From NCBI GenBank assembly GCA_023457615.1, contig JAEWKY010000081.1, forward strand, positions 1 through 9,034: DNA of 9,034 nt, given 5' to 3'. Source of the DNA: Actinomycetes bacterium (GTDB lineage: Bacteria; Actinomycetota; Actinomycetes; Actinomycetales; Microbacteriaceae). A program made the position numbers and the translations under genes. The notes under the pieces were generated by a model, which saw only the letters and a list, made by a program, of their open reading frames with translations, did no database searches and was not told the origin of the DNA. Each line of letters starts with the position of its first letter. The stretch's first letter is position 1. Positions 1 through 4,849 of this stretch are shown in pieces.

Positions 1-39
1 GAGGACGAGGGCGCGCTTGCCGGTGAGTTCGAGGTCCAT
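1..39 (-). CDS. N-terminus of a probable short-chain dehydrogenase/reductase (partial)
   Basis: Only the first 13 codons are in the window, read leftward from an ATG at 39-37: MDLELTGKRALVL. The pattern of a short acidic lead, then L-x-G-K-x-A-L-V, is the usual opening of classical SDR oxidoreductases, where the beta-1 strand runs straight into a TGxxxGxG NAD(P)-binding loop. That loop would lie beyond the left edge, so the family call is inference from very little sequence. The gene is divergent from the flavin monooxygenase starting at 62. A TAGCGT box (51-46, minus strand) sits 6 nt before the ATG, so the start may be leaderless. No AGGAGG-type site fits well, because the GAGGG at 45-41 is only 1 nt from the ATG. 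Confidence 0.55.
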   Translation of the reverse strand, partial: MDLELTGKRALVL

Positions 40-64
40 GCCCTCACGCTACGGTGTCCCCGTG
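37..64. promoter_or_regulatory. Overlapping divergent leaderless promoters
   Basis: On the plus strand a TACGGT hexamer (50-55) is followed by 6 nt and GTG (62). On the minus strand a TAGCGT hexamer (51-46) is followed by 6 nt and ATG (39). Both fit the TAnnnT -10 consensus. They share the TA at 50-51, so the arrangement is mirror-symmetric around one point. The distance from -10 to start codon suits transcription beginning at or beside the start codon, which is common in actinobacteria. No convincing -35 boxes were found. Use as a promoter is inferred. Confidence 0.5.
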
Positions 65-1216
65 AGCGAAGACGCCCTCCCCGCCCGAGTCCGCGCCGTC
101 GTCCTGGGAGCCGGACCCGGCGGCCTCGCCGCCGCGGCCGAGCTCCGCCGGGCCGGGGTCGAGGCGATCGTGCTCGACAAGGCCGACCGAGTCGGGTCGA
201 GCTGGGCGGGCCACTACGACCGCCTGCACCTGCACACCTCCCGTGGGCTGTCGCACCTGCCGGGCTACCCGATCCCGCGGAGCTTCGGACGCTGGGTCGC
301 CCGCGACGACGTGCTGCGCTATCTCGCCGACTACGCCGCCCACCACGAGCTCGACGTGCGGCTCGGCGTGACGGCGACGGCGGTCGAGCGCTCCCCCGAC
401 GGCTGGGTCGTCGGCTGGACCCGCGGCGCCGAGACGGGGCGGCTCGAGGCGGACGTCGTCGTGGTCGCGACGGGTTACAACCACACCGCGAAGCTGCCCG
501 ACTGGCCGGGTCTGACGCAGTACCGCGGCACCGTCGTGCACTCGAGCGCCTACAAGAACGCCGCGCAGCTCGGCGGGAGGGACGTGCTCGTCATCGGACC
601 GGGCAACAGCGGCGCCGAGATCGCGGCCGACCTCGCGGAGTCGGGGATCGCGGTCTCGCTCTCGATGCGCACGCCGCCGAACATCGTGCTGCGCTCGGTC
701 GCGGGCATCCCGACGACCGCGCTCGTGGTGAGCATGTCGCCGCTGCCCGAGCGCGTGCAGGATGCCCTCGCCCGCGTGCTGCAGCGTCTCGTCGTCGGCG
801 ACCTGCGCCGCTACGGCATCCCGCGGGCACCGCGCGGCATCGTGAGCCAGCAGCGCCGCGACGACGTGACCCCGACGATCGACGTCGGCCTGCTCGCGGC
901 CCTGCGTGCGGGCACCGTGCGGATCGTCCCGAACGTCGCGTCGTTCACCGCCGATTCGGTCGTGCTCGCGGACGGCTCCGAGCTGCGCCCCGACGCGGTC
1001 GTCGTGGCGACCGGGTTCCGGCGCGGGCTCGAGGGACTCGTGGGCGACCTCGGCGTGCTCGCCGGCTCGGGGCGCCCGCTCGTCAACGCCGAGGCCCAGC
1101 TCGCCGCGCATCCGGGGCTCTTCTTCCTCGGCTACTCGAACCCCCTCACCGGCAACCTGCGCCAGCTCGGCATCGACGCCCGGCGCATCGCGAGGACGGT
1201 CGCGGCGAAGGGGTGA
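62..1216 (+). CDS. Flavin-containing monooxygenase-type NAD(P)/FAD oxidoreductase
   Basis: A 384-aa cytoplasmic flavoprotein of the class B monooxygenase type, which uses NADPH and O2 to oxygenate a soft nucleophile or carbonyl substrate; the substrate cannot be told from sequence. An N-terminal FAD Rossmann motif GAGPGG lies at residues 16-21 and a second, NADPH-binding motif GPGNSG at 181-186. Between them lies the FMO fingerprint (F/Y)xGxxxHxxxY, seen as Y156, G158, H162, Y166. ATG(Y/F) motifs occur near residues 138-141 and again near the C-terminus. The HLHTSRGLSHLPG segment after the first motif matches YUCCA/FMO-like bacterial enzymes. I chose GTG 62 because a -10-like TACGGT lies 6 nt upstream. 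ATG 38 (392 aa, GAGG only 3 nt away) would overlap the divergent start, and TTG 17 is less likely. The divergent SDR-like neighbour may act on related compounds, but this is inference. Confidence 0.88.
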   Translation: MSEDALPARVRAVVLGAGPGGLAAAAELRRAGVEAIVLDKADRVGSSWAGHYDRLHLHTSRGLSHLPGYPIPRSFGRWVARDDVLRYLADYAAHHELDVRLGVTATAVERSPDGWVVGWTRGAETGRLEADVVVVATGYNHTAKLPDWPGLTQYRGTVVHSSAYKNAAQLGGRDVLVIGPGNSGAEIAADLAESGIAVSLSMRTPPNIVLRSVAGIPTTALVVSMSPLPERVQDALARVLQRLVVGDLRRYGIPRAPRGIVSQQRRDDVTPTIDVGLLAALRAGTVRIVPNVASFTADSVVLADGSELRPDAVVVATGFRRGLEGLVGDLGVLAGSGRPLVNAEAQLAAHPGLFFLGYSNPLTGNLRQLGIDARRIARTVAAKG

Positions 1217-1218
1217 CC

Positions 1219-1232
1219 CCTCCCGCGGGAGG
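1219..1232. repeat. 14-bp perfect palindrome after the monooxygenase gene
   Basis: CCTCCCGCGGGAGG lies 3 bp past the TGA at 1214-1216. It could fold into a short GC-rich hairpin but has no T-run, so termination is possible and not demonstrated. A second, bulged hairpin follows at 1254-1275 (GGAGGGCG / CGCC-ttc-CTCC). The 97-bp gap to the lipoprotein holds nothing else that I can name. Confidence 0.35.
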
Positions 1233-1313
1233 ACTCGGGATCCGCCGCGCGACGGAGGGCGATCCGCCTTCCTCCCGACGCGACGGCGCCCCGCGGCGGA
1301 GGAGGGTCGGAGC

Positions 1314-1769
1314 ATGTCACGATTCGACTCCGCCACCTCCGCCGCCACCGCCTTCGGGGTCGGCATCCTGCTCCTCGGCGCGCTCGCCGGCTGCTCCGCG
1401 ATCGGCGACGTGCTGAGCAGGCAGCATCGCGAGGACTTCGCGACCTACGAGGACGCCGCCGAGGGCTGGGTGGGGGTCGGCATCCCGGCCTGGATCCCCA
1501 CCGACGCGACCGGGATCCGCAACCTCGCGACCGCCGACGAGACGGTCTCCGTCGTGCGCGTCGTCACCGAGTCCCCGCTCGCGGGAGAGTGCGAGACGGC
1601 CGAGCGGCGCGGCATCCCCGTGCTGTCGGCGGAGTGGGCCGACCTCGACTGGTCGACGGTCGGCTTCCCGGACGAGGTGGAGCGCTGCGGCGACTACGAG
1701 ATCGTGCCGACCGACGACGGGTGGCTCGGCTGGTTCAGCGCGACCGAGCCGGGGCAGACGCCCGGCTGA
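1314..1769 (+). CDS. Small secreted lipoprotein, function unknown
   Basis: A 151-aa protein with a type II signal peptide: a short N-region with one Arg and one Asp, a hydrophobic stretch at residues 13-25, and a lipobox LAGC with the lipidated Cys at 27. The product should be anchored to the outer face of the cytoplasmic membrane. The mature part is acidic and rich in Trp, and has two further cysteines (93 and 125) that could form a disulfide outside the cell. No enzymatic motif was recognised. The open frame extends upstream to 906, but the start at ATG 1314 is fixed by an AGGAGG at 1300-1305, 8 nt upstream, and by the signal peptide. The next gene on the same strand starts 71 bp downstream behind its own -10 box, so co-transcription is only partial at most. 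Confidence 0.85.
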   Translation: MSRFDSATSAATAFGVGILLLGALAGCSAIGDVLSRQHREDFATYEDAAEGWVGVGIPAWIPTDATGIRNLATADETVSVVRVVTESPLAGECETAERRGIPVLSAEWADLDWSTVGFPDEVERCGDYEIVPTDDGWLGWFSATEPGQTPG

Positions 1770-1802
1770 TCCCTCCCTCGCCGGAGCGTCGAGCCGCGCC
1801 GA

Positions 1803-1832
1803 TATAGTGTCGCCCAGCTAACACTCAGGAGG
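1803..1832 (+). promoter_or_regulatory. -10 box, inverted repeat and ribosome site before the membrane protein gene
   Basis: TATAGT (1803-1808) is the best -10 box in the window; no TTGACA-like -35 lies 16-18 bp upstream. It overlaps an inverted repeat AGTGT (1806-1810) N10 ACACT (1821-1825) that spans the predicted transcription start and could be an operator. An AGGAGG ribosome site (1827-1832) follows, 8 nt before ATG 1841. The promoter is likely; the operator is a guess. Confidence 0.5.
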
Positions 1833-1840
1833 GGTGGACC

Positions 1841-2785
1841 ATGGCAGAGCGCACGAGCCGCAGCGGCAAGAAGGTCGTCCAGGCGGAGGAGGCCCCCAAG
1901 CCTGCGACGACCGCGAAGGAACGGGCCGAGATCAAGGCCGAGGCCGACCGGCGCGTCCGCGAGGGCGAGGGCTGGCAGGCGGCGCCGGAGGCGAGGAAGG
2001 GCGCCACCACGAAGCGCGTCATCGCGTTCATCCTCTGGGGCCTCGCGATCGCCCTCGAGGGCGTCGGCATCTGGTACCTCGTCACGCAGGTGCGCGGCAC
2101 GAACGTCGACGGCGAGCCGATCCCGCAGCCGGAGTGGCTGTTCTGGGCGCTCATCGGGCTGCTCGTCGTCATCGGCGTGCTGACGATCATCGGCTCGCAG
2201 CTGTGGAAGGCCGCGAACCAGGCCGATCCCGCGTCGCGTCAGGAGGCGTTCCGCTACTTCGTGCAGAACCAGCTCGGCGCGCTCATCCCGATCCTCGCGT
2301 TCGTGCCGATCATCATCGTCATCCTGCTCAACAAGAACCTCGACAACCGCACGAAGGGCTTCGCGGGCGCCGTCGGCGCGGTCGTGCTCGTCGCCGCGGT
2401 GCTGCTCGGCATCGAGTGGAACCCCGCCTCGCAGGAGGCGAACACCGAGGACGTCATCGAGGAGGAGATCGCCAACGAGGGGCAGATCGACGAGTACACG
2501 GCGATCGTCGAGGAGCTCACCGGCGCCGACCTCGTCGCCTGGACGCTCGGCGGCAAGGTCTACCACCTCTGCACCGACACCTCGGCGGTGAGCCAGGACT
2601 CGGCCGACGGGCGCATCTTCGAGGGCTCCGTCGCGGACGCGCACGCCGCCGGCAAGGAGGGCCTCACCCTCCAGGTCGACCAGGAGATGGAGCAGTGCGG
2701 CCTGACCGATCCCGAGAACCTCGACGACATCGAGGCCGAGATCGAGCAGCTGCGCGCCGACTACGAGACCGCGAACGCGGGCTGA
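1841..2785 (+). CDS. Four-helix membrane protein with charged N-terminus and acidic C-terminal domain
   Basis: A 314-aa protein of unknown function; it resembles uncharacterised actinobacterial membrane proteins in overall style. Residues 1-57 are hydrophilic and Lys/Arg/Glu-rich, probably cytoplasmic. Predicted membrane helices lie near 58-82, 99-119, 145-163 and 173-191. A soluble, acidic C-terminal part (about 195-314) carries YHLC at 241-244, then a segment ADAHAAGKEGLTLQ, then Cys286, and ends in a short Glu/Asp-rich helix. An even number of helices puts both ends on the same side, probably inside by the positive-inside rule. The start is supported by AGGAGG 8 nt upstream and by a -10 box at 1803. 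The gene faces a convergent small gene across the repeat at 2838-2904. Confidence 0.85.
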   Translation: MAERTSRSGKKVVQAEEAPKPATTAKERAEIKAEADRRVREGEGWQAAPEARKGATTKRVIAFILWGLAIALEGVGIWYLVTQVRGTNVDGEPIPQPEWLFWALIGLLVVIGVLTIIGSQLWKAANQADPASRQEAFRYFVQNQLGALIPILAFVPIIIVILLNKNLDNRTKGFAGAVGAVVLVAAVLLGIEWNPASQEANTEDVIEEEIANEGQIDEYTAIVEELTGADLVAWTLGGKVYHLCTDTSAVSQDSADGRIFEGSVADAHAAGKEGLTLQVDQEMEQCGLTDPENLDDIEAEIEQLRADYETANAG

Positions 2786-2837
2786 CCCGGCTCCCGCACG
2801 TCACGCGGCTCGGCGCTCGTCCGGCGGGTGGGCTCGG

Positions 2838-2904
2838 GTTGCTCCGCCAGTTCGGTCTTGCTCCGCCAGATGGCGGCGGAGCAACGCCCATTCGGCGGAG
2901 TAAC
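2838..2904. repeat. Nested four-copy inverted/direct repeat (TTGCTCCGCC family)
   Basis: Two direct copies of TTGCTCCGCCAG lie at 2839-2850 and 2858-2869. Two inverted copies follow: GGCGGAGCAA at 2875-2884 and GGCGGAGTAAC at 2894-2904. Copies on each arm are exactly 19 nt apart. The inner pair is a perfect 10-bp match with a 7-nt loop; the outer pair is 11 bp with one G-T position. The two 9-nt stretches between inner and outer stems (2849-2857 and 2885-2893) differ in sequence. It sits between two convergent genes ending at 2785 and 2922. It could be a bidirectional terminator, a REP/BIME-like dispersed repeat, or a protein-binding array. Confidence 0.75.
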
Positions 2905-2921
2905 CCCGGACGCGGGGCGGG

Positions 2922-3128
2922 TCACCGTCCTCGCTCGGTGCCCCGCCGGTAGTTGCCGGTCGCCCGCGCGAGCAGCTGCTGATCGGCGTCGTCGTCCTCG
3001 CCGAGCATCCCGCTCAGCCGCTCGGCCGCCGCACCCGCGACCGTCACCACCCGGCGCCCTCCGCGGGAGATCAGGATGCGGCCGTCCTTCGTGACCCGGT
3101 ACGAGAAGGGGTCGTCGTCGAGTCCCAC
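2922..3128 (-). CDS. Small conserved-looking actinobacterial protein, 68 aa
   Basis: A short, highly charged soluble protein beginning VGLDDDPFSYRVTKDGR and ending LLARATGNYRRGTERGR. I recall small uncharacterised actinobacterial proteins with the same plan: an acidic start, a central K/R-D-G-R-x-x-x-S-R-G-G-R beta hairpin, and a C-terminal LLA(R/K)ATGN(Y/F)(R/K)RG motif. No function is known to me. I chose GTG 3128 because the DDDPF start matches that plan and an AGGA-type site lies upstream (CAGGATGG). The frame stays open to 3296, but that extension has no family character. The gene is divergent from the small membrane protein at 3202, with 73 bp between the starts, and convergent with the gene ending at 2785. 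Confidence 0.65.
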   Translation of the reverse strand: MGLDDDPFSYRVTKDGRILISRGGRRVVTVAGAAAERLSGMLGEDDDADQQLLARATGNYRRGTERGR

Positions 3129-3201
3129 GCGTCCATCCTGCCCCGCGTACCCTGGGTGAGGCCGCGACACCGCCGTCGCGACCGGAGAGGGATGCCCGCG
3201 C

Positions 3202-3477
3202 ATGAACGTCTGGATCGAGGTGTTCGGCTGGATCGGCTCGGGCCTGCTCGTCGTGTCGCTGCTGCAGAGCAAGATGCTCGTGCTCCGCATCGTCAACTCG
3301 ATCGCCTCCGCGATGCTCGTGCTCTACAACGTGCTCGTCGAGACGTGGCCGATGGTCGCCATGAACGCCGCGGTCATCGTCATCAACGCGTGGCACATCG
3401 CGAAGATCACGCGGGAGCGGAGGGCCGGGCGCGAGGGGGCGGTCAGCGCGTCGCGCGCGCCCGGAACCACCGGGTGA
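3202..3477 (+). CDS. Small three-helix membrane protein, YgjV/CBU_0592-like
   Basis: A 91-aa protein with hydrophobic helices near residues 5-22, 29-46 and 50-69, followed by a basic, low-complexity tail of about 20 residues. The pattern of an early G-W-x-G, then R-x-x-N, L-Y-N, W-P, N and a final I-N-x-W-H-I resembles the small membrane proteins grouped with YgjV and CBU_0592, whose function is not established. The family link is from memory of the motif spacing. ATG 3202 follows GGAGAGGG (3184-3191) with a 10-nt spacer. A TACCCT at 3148-3153 could be its -10 box. The last 35 bp, encoding the tail, overlap the 3' end of the convergent BLUF gene, so the tail may be a late extension of the frame. 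Confidence 0.72.
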   Translation: MNVWIEVFGWIGSGLLVVSLLQSKMLVLRIVNSIASAMLVLYNVLVETWPMVAMNAAVIVINAWHIAKITRERRAGREGAVSASRAPGTTG

Positions 3478-3880
3478 GGTCGCGCGCCGCCTGGTGCATG
3501 ATCCCGTCATCGGCCGCGGCCTCGAGATCCTCGAACGAACGACGGAACCCCTCCGGCTCGTCGCGGGTCGCGTCGACCGGTTCGTAGCCCATCGTCCACT
3601 CCGCGAACTGCCGTTCCTGGATGCCGTCCTCGAGCAGCACGCGCACGCGTGCGTGCCGCGGGTCGGCGGCGATCCGCGCGACGAGCCCGCGGACGGTGCC
3701 CTCGCCGCCCTCGAGGAACTGGATGAACCGGCCCTCGCGATGCAGCAGCATCCCCGAGACCCCGGACCGCTCGTTGGCCGCGCGGCTCGACTCCAGCAGA
3801 GCGCCGAGCCGACCGTGATCGAAGGGCTCGGTCGCGACGCTCGTGTAGACGACCGAGATCAGCCGCTCGGACTCCGTCAT
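3443..3880 (-). CDS. Stand-alone BLUF-domain blue-light sensor
   Basis: A 145-aa soluble protein made almost entirely of one BLUF domain (about residues 6-100) plus two C-terminal helical stretches. BLUF domains bind FAD and rearrange a Tyr-Gln hydrogen bond on absorbing blue light. Every photoactive position is present at the spacing of AppA: Tyr12 (AppA Y21), Asn36 (N45), Gln54 (Q63), Trp95 (W104) and Met97 (M106), a constant offset of nine. The flanking GVSGMLL and FIQFLEG motifs are typical. No output enzyme domain is attached, so it probably signals through a partner protein. ATG 3880 follows GGAGG with a spacer of about 6 nt. A TACGCT at 3929-3924 is a possible -10, with a GAACGTTC palindrome (3908-3915) just downstream of it. 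Its 3' end overlaps the convergent small membrane protein gene. Confidence 0.92.
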   Translation of the reverse strand: MTESERLISVVYTSVATEPFDHGRLGALLESSRAANERSGVSGMLLHREGRFIQFLEGGEGTVRGLVARIAADPRHARVRVLLEDGIQERQFAEWTMGYEPVDATRDEPEGFRRSFEDLEAAADDGIMHQAARDLTRWFRARATR

Positions 3881-3907
3881 GGTGTTCCTCCGCTCGCCCT
3901 CGCGTGA

Positions 3908-3929
3908 GAACGTTCCCTCGTCGAGCGTA
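3908..3929 (-). promoter_or_regulatory. Possible promoter and operator of the BLUF gene
   Basis: On the minus strand, TACGCT (3929-3924) fits a -10 box and is followed by the 8-bp palindrome GAACGTTC (3915-3908), where a transcript would begin. The -35 region is poor (TTCGCG at 3951-3946, 16-bp spacer). The rest of the 121-bp gap to the GNAT gene holds no gene. Confidence 0.3.
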
Positions 3930-4001
3930 GGCGCCGCGGTCGTGGCGCGAACCTCCCCGATCGAGGGACCGGCTGGACCGTCGACCTGCGGAGGCGCGAG
4001 G

Positions 4002-4583
4002 TCACCCCGCGGGCGCCACCGTCGTGCGGTAGACGGTCTTGTTCTTGCCGAGGCGCCGCTCGAACGCGAAGCCCGCCTTCTCGAAGATGCCGGGCGTCAC
4101 GTTGTGCAGGAACGACGACGAGACCTTCTTGCCCGGTTCGACGATGTTGGGGAACGAGACGACCTCCCCGCCGCCCGCCTGCGCGATGAGGTCGAGCGCC
4201 CCCTGGAGCGCCCGCAGCGTGACGCCCCGACGCCGGTGGTCGCGGTCGACGAAGAAGCACGTGATGCGCCAGGGCGCGGTGCGGGTCTCGCCCGCGTCGA
4301 ACTCCTTGCGGTGGTAGATGCCGGGCAGCTCGGTCGGCGATCCGTACTCGCACCACGCGATCGCCTGATCTCCGTCGAACACGAGCGCGGCGTGCGCGAC
4401 CCCCTCCTCGACGAGCCGCCGCTTGAACGTCGCGCGGTCGTGGTCGGCCTTGACGGTCTCGGTCGTGTCGCCGTGGAAGTAGCTGCAGTAGCAGCCGCCC
4501 CACACCCCGTTGTGCTTCTCGGCCAGCGCCAGCCACGCCGGGAAGGTCTCCGGCGTCAGCGGCCTCACGACGTAGTCGGTCAC
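4002..4583 (-). CDS. GNAT-family N-acetyltransferase
   Basis: A 193-aa cytoplasmic enzyme expected to move an acetyl group from acetyl-CoA to an amine; the acceptor is unknown. It has the features of a recognisable actinobacterial GNAT subgroup: a Cys-containing GGCYCSYFH segment near residues 29-37, an A-x-x-W-C-E-Y-G-S-P segment, then WRITCFFVD leading into the acetyl-CoA loop HRRRGV, and a late FEKAGF segment typical of the last GNAT strand and helix. I chose GTG 4583 because VTDYVVRPLTPE is the usual GNAT opening strand and GAGGA lies about 8 nt upstream. ATG 4631, 16 acidic residues longer and with GAGG 8 nt upstream, is a fair alternative. The gene lies upstream of the BLUF gene on the same strand, 121 bp apart, and is divergent from the DUF4352-like gene. 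Confidence 0.87.
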   Translation of the reverse strand: MTDYVVRPLTPETFPAWLALAEKHNGVWGGCYCSYFHGDTTETVKADHDRATFKRRLVEEGVAHAALVFDGDQAIAWCEYGSPTELPGIYHRKEFDAGETRTAPWRITCFFVDRDHRRRGVTLRALQGALDLIAQAGGGEVVSFPNIVEPGKKVSSSFLHNVTPGIFEKAGFAFERRLGKNKTVYRTTVAPAG

Positions 4584-4676
4584 AGGGCCATCCTCGTCGA
4601 CCGGGCCGTCATCGGGGTCGACGCGGAGCATCGCGCACGCCTCGCGAGCCGGGTCGCGTCGCCGGAACGTCGGCCT

Positions 4677-4698
4677 GGCGCCCCCTCCGGGCGCCTTT
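4677..4698 (+). terminator. 7-bp GC hairpin followed by TTT
   Basis: GGCGCCC (4677-4683), loop CCTCC, GGGCGCC (4689-4695), then TTT. Read rightward it looks like a weak intrinsic terminator. No gene ends there on that strand, so it may instead act in the leader of the leftward GNAT transcript, or insulate the two divergent genes. Confidence 0.3.
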
Positions 4699-4711
4699 GG
4701 CAATCCCCCCG

Positions 4712-4748
4712 TTGACGGGCCGCCGGGGTAGACGGATCGGTGTACCGT
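4712..4748 (+). promoter_or_regulatory. Weak candidate promoter for the DUF4352-like gene
   Basis: TTGACG (4712-4717) is a good -35 match, but the hexamer 17 bp downstream (GATCGG) is poor. A TACCGT at 4743-4748 is a better -10 but is 25 bp from TTGACG. The two readings predict different transcript starts. Which is right decides whether the inverted repeat beginning at 4742 is transcribed. Confidence 0.3.
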
Positions 4749-4844
4749 CCCCAGTCAAGTGACCCAGAGAGAGCCGTCGGTAGGGGACGGCTCCCGCCAT
4801 CGGGGCCACCGTCATGGGGAAATCCGCAACAGATTGGACGGTAC
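4742..4844 (+). ncRNA. Candidate structured 5' leader
   Basis: The 9-bp arms GTACCGTCC (4742-4750) and GGACGGTAC (4836-4844) are perfect complements that would close a 103-nt region ending 5 nt before ATG 4850. Inside is a perfect 8-bp hairpin GAGCCGTC / GACGGCTC (4771-4778 with 4786-4793, 7-nt loop). An alternative hairpin, GGC-t-CCCG (4789-4796) with CGGGGCC (4801-4807), reuses the same bases, so the two exclude each other. That layout resembles a switching leader. No known riboswitch class was recognised. There is no Shine-Dalgarno sequence between the region and the start codon. Confidence 0.4.
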
Positions 4845-4849
4845 TGAAA

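Noticed and set aside
906..1313. The lipoprotein frame stays open far upstream, allowing a 287-aa protein.
   Set aside because: The upstream part overlaps the monooxygenase gene in another frame, has no family character, and a perfect ribosome site plus a signal peptide place the start at 1314.
1806..1825. AGTGT-N10-ACACT as a CIRCE heat-shock operator.
   Set aside because: CIRCE has 9-bp arms (TTAGCACTC/GAGTGCTAA); only five bases pair here and the arm sequence differs.
1694..2644. A 316-codon leftward open frame opposite the four-helix membrane protein.
   Set aside because: Composition is Arg/Asp-rich shadow type, with no ribosome site or family motif; the rightward gene has clear helices, promoter and ribosome site.
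3908..3915. GAACGTTC as a LexA/SOS box.
   Set aside because: The actinobacterial SOS box needs a 4-bp spacer (GAAC-N4-GTTC); here the halves abut, so the spacing is wrong.
4584..4703. Longer GNAT protein starting at a TTG near 4703.
   Set aside because: The extension is Pro/Arg-rich with no conserved features, while GTG 4583 (or ATG 4631) has a ribosome site and gives a normal GNAT start.
4784..4807. GGGACGGCTCCCGCCA resembles the core of cobalamin riboswitches.
   Set aside because: The conserved downstream B12 box (AGxCAGGAxACC-type) is absent and the region is only about 100 nt; the likeness comes from GC-rich stems.
4742..4844. The 9-bp inverted ends could mark a small transposable element (MITE).
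   Set aside because: No target-site duplication is seen (T at 4741 and T at 4845 alone), and the region ends right at a start codon, which fits a leader better.
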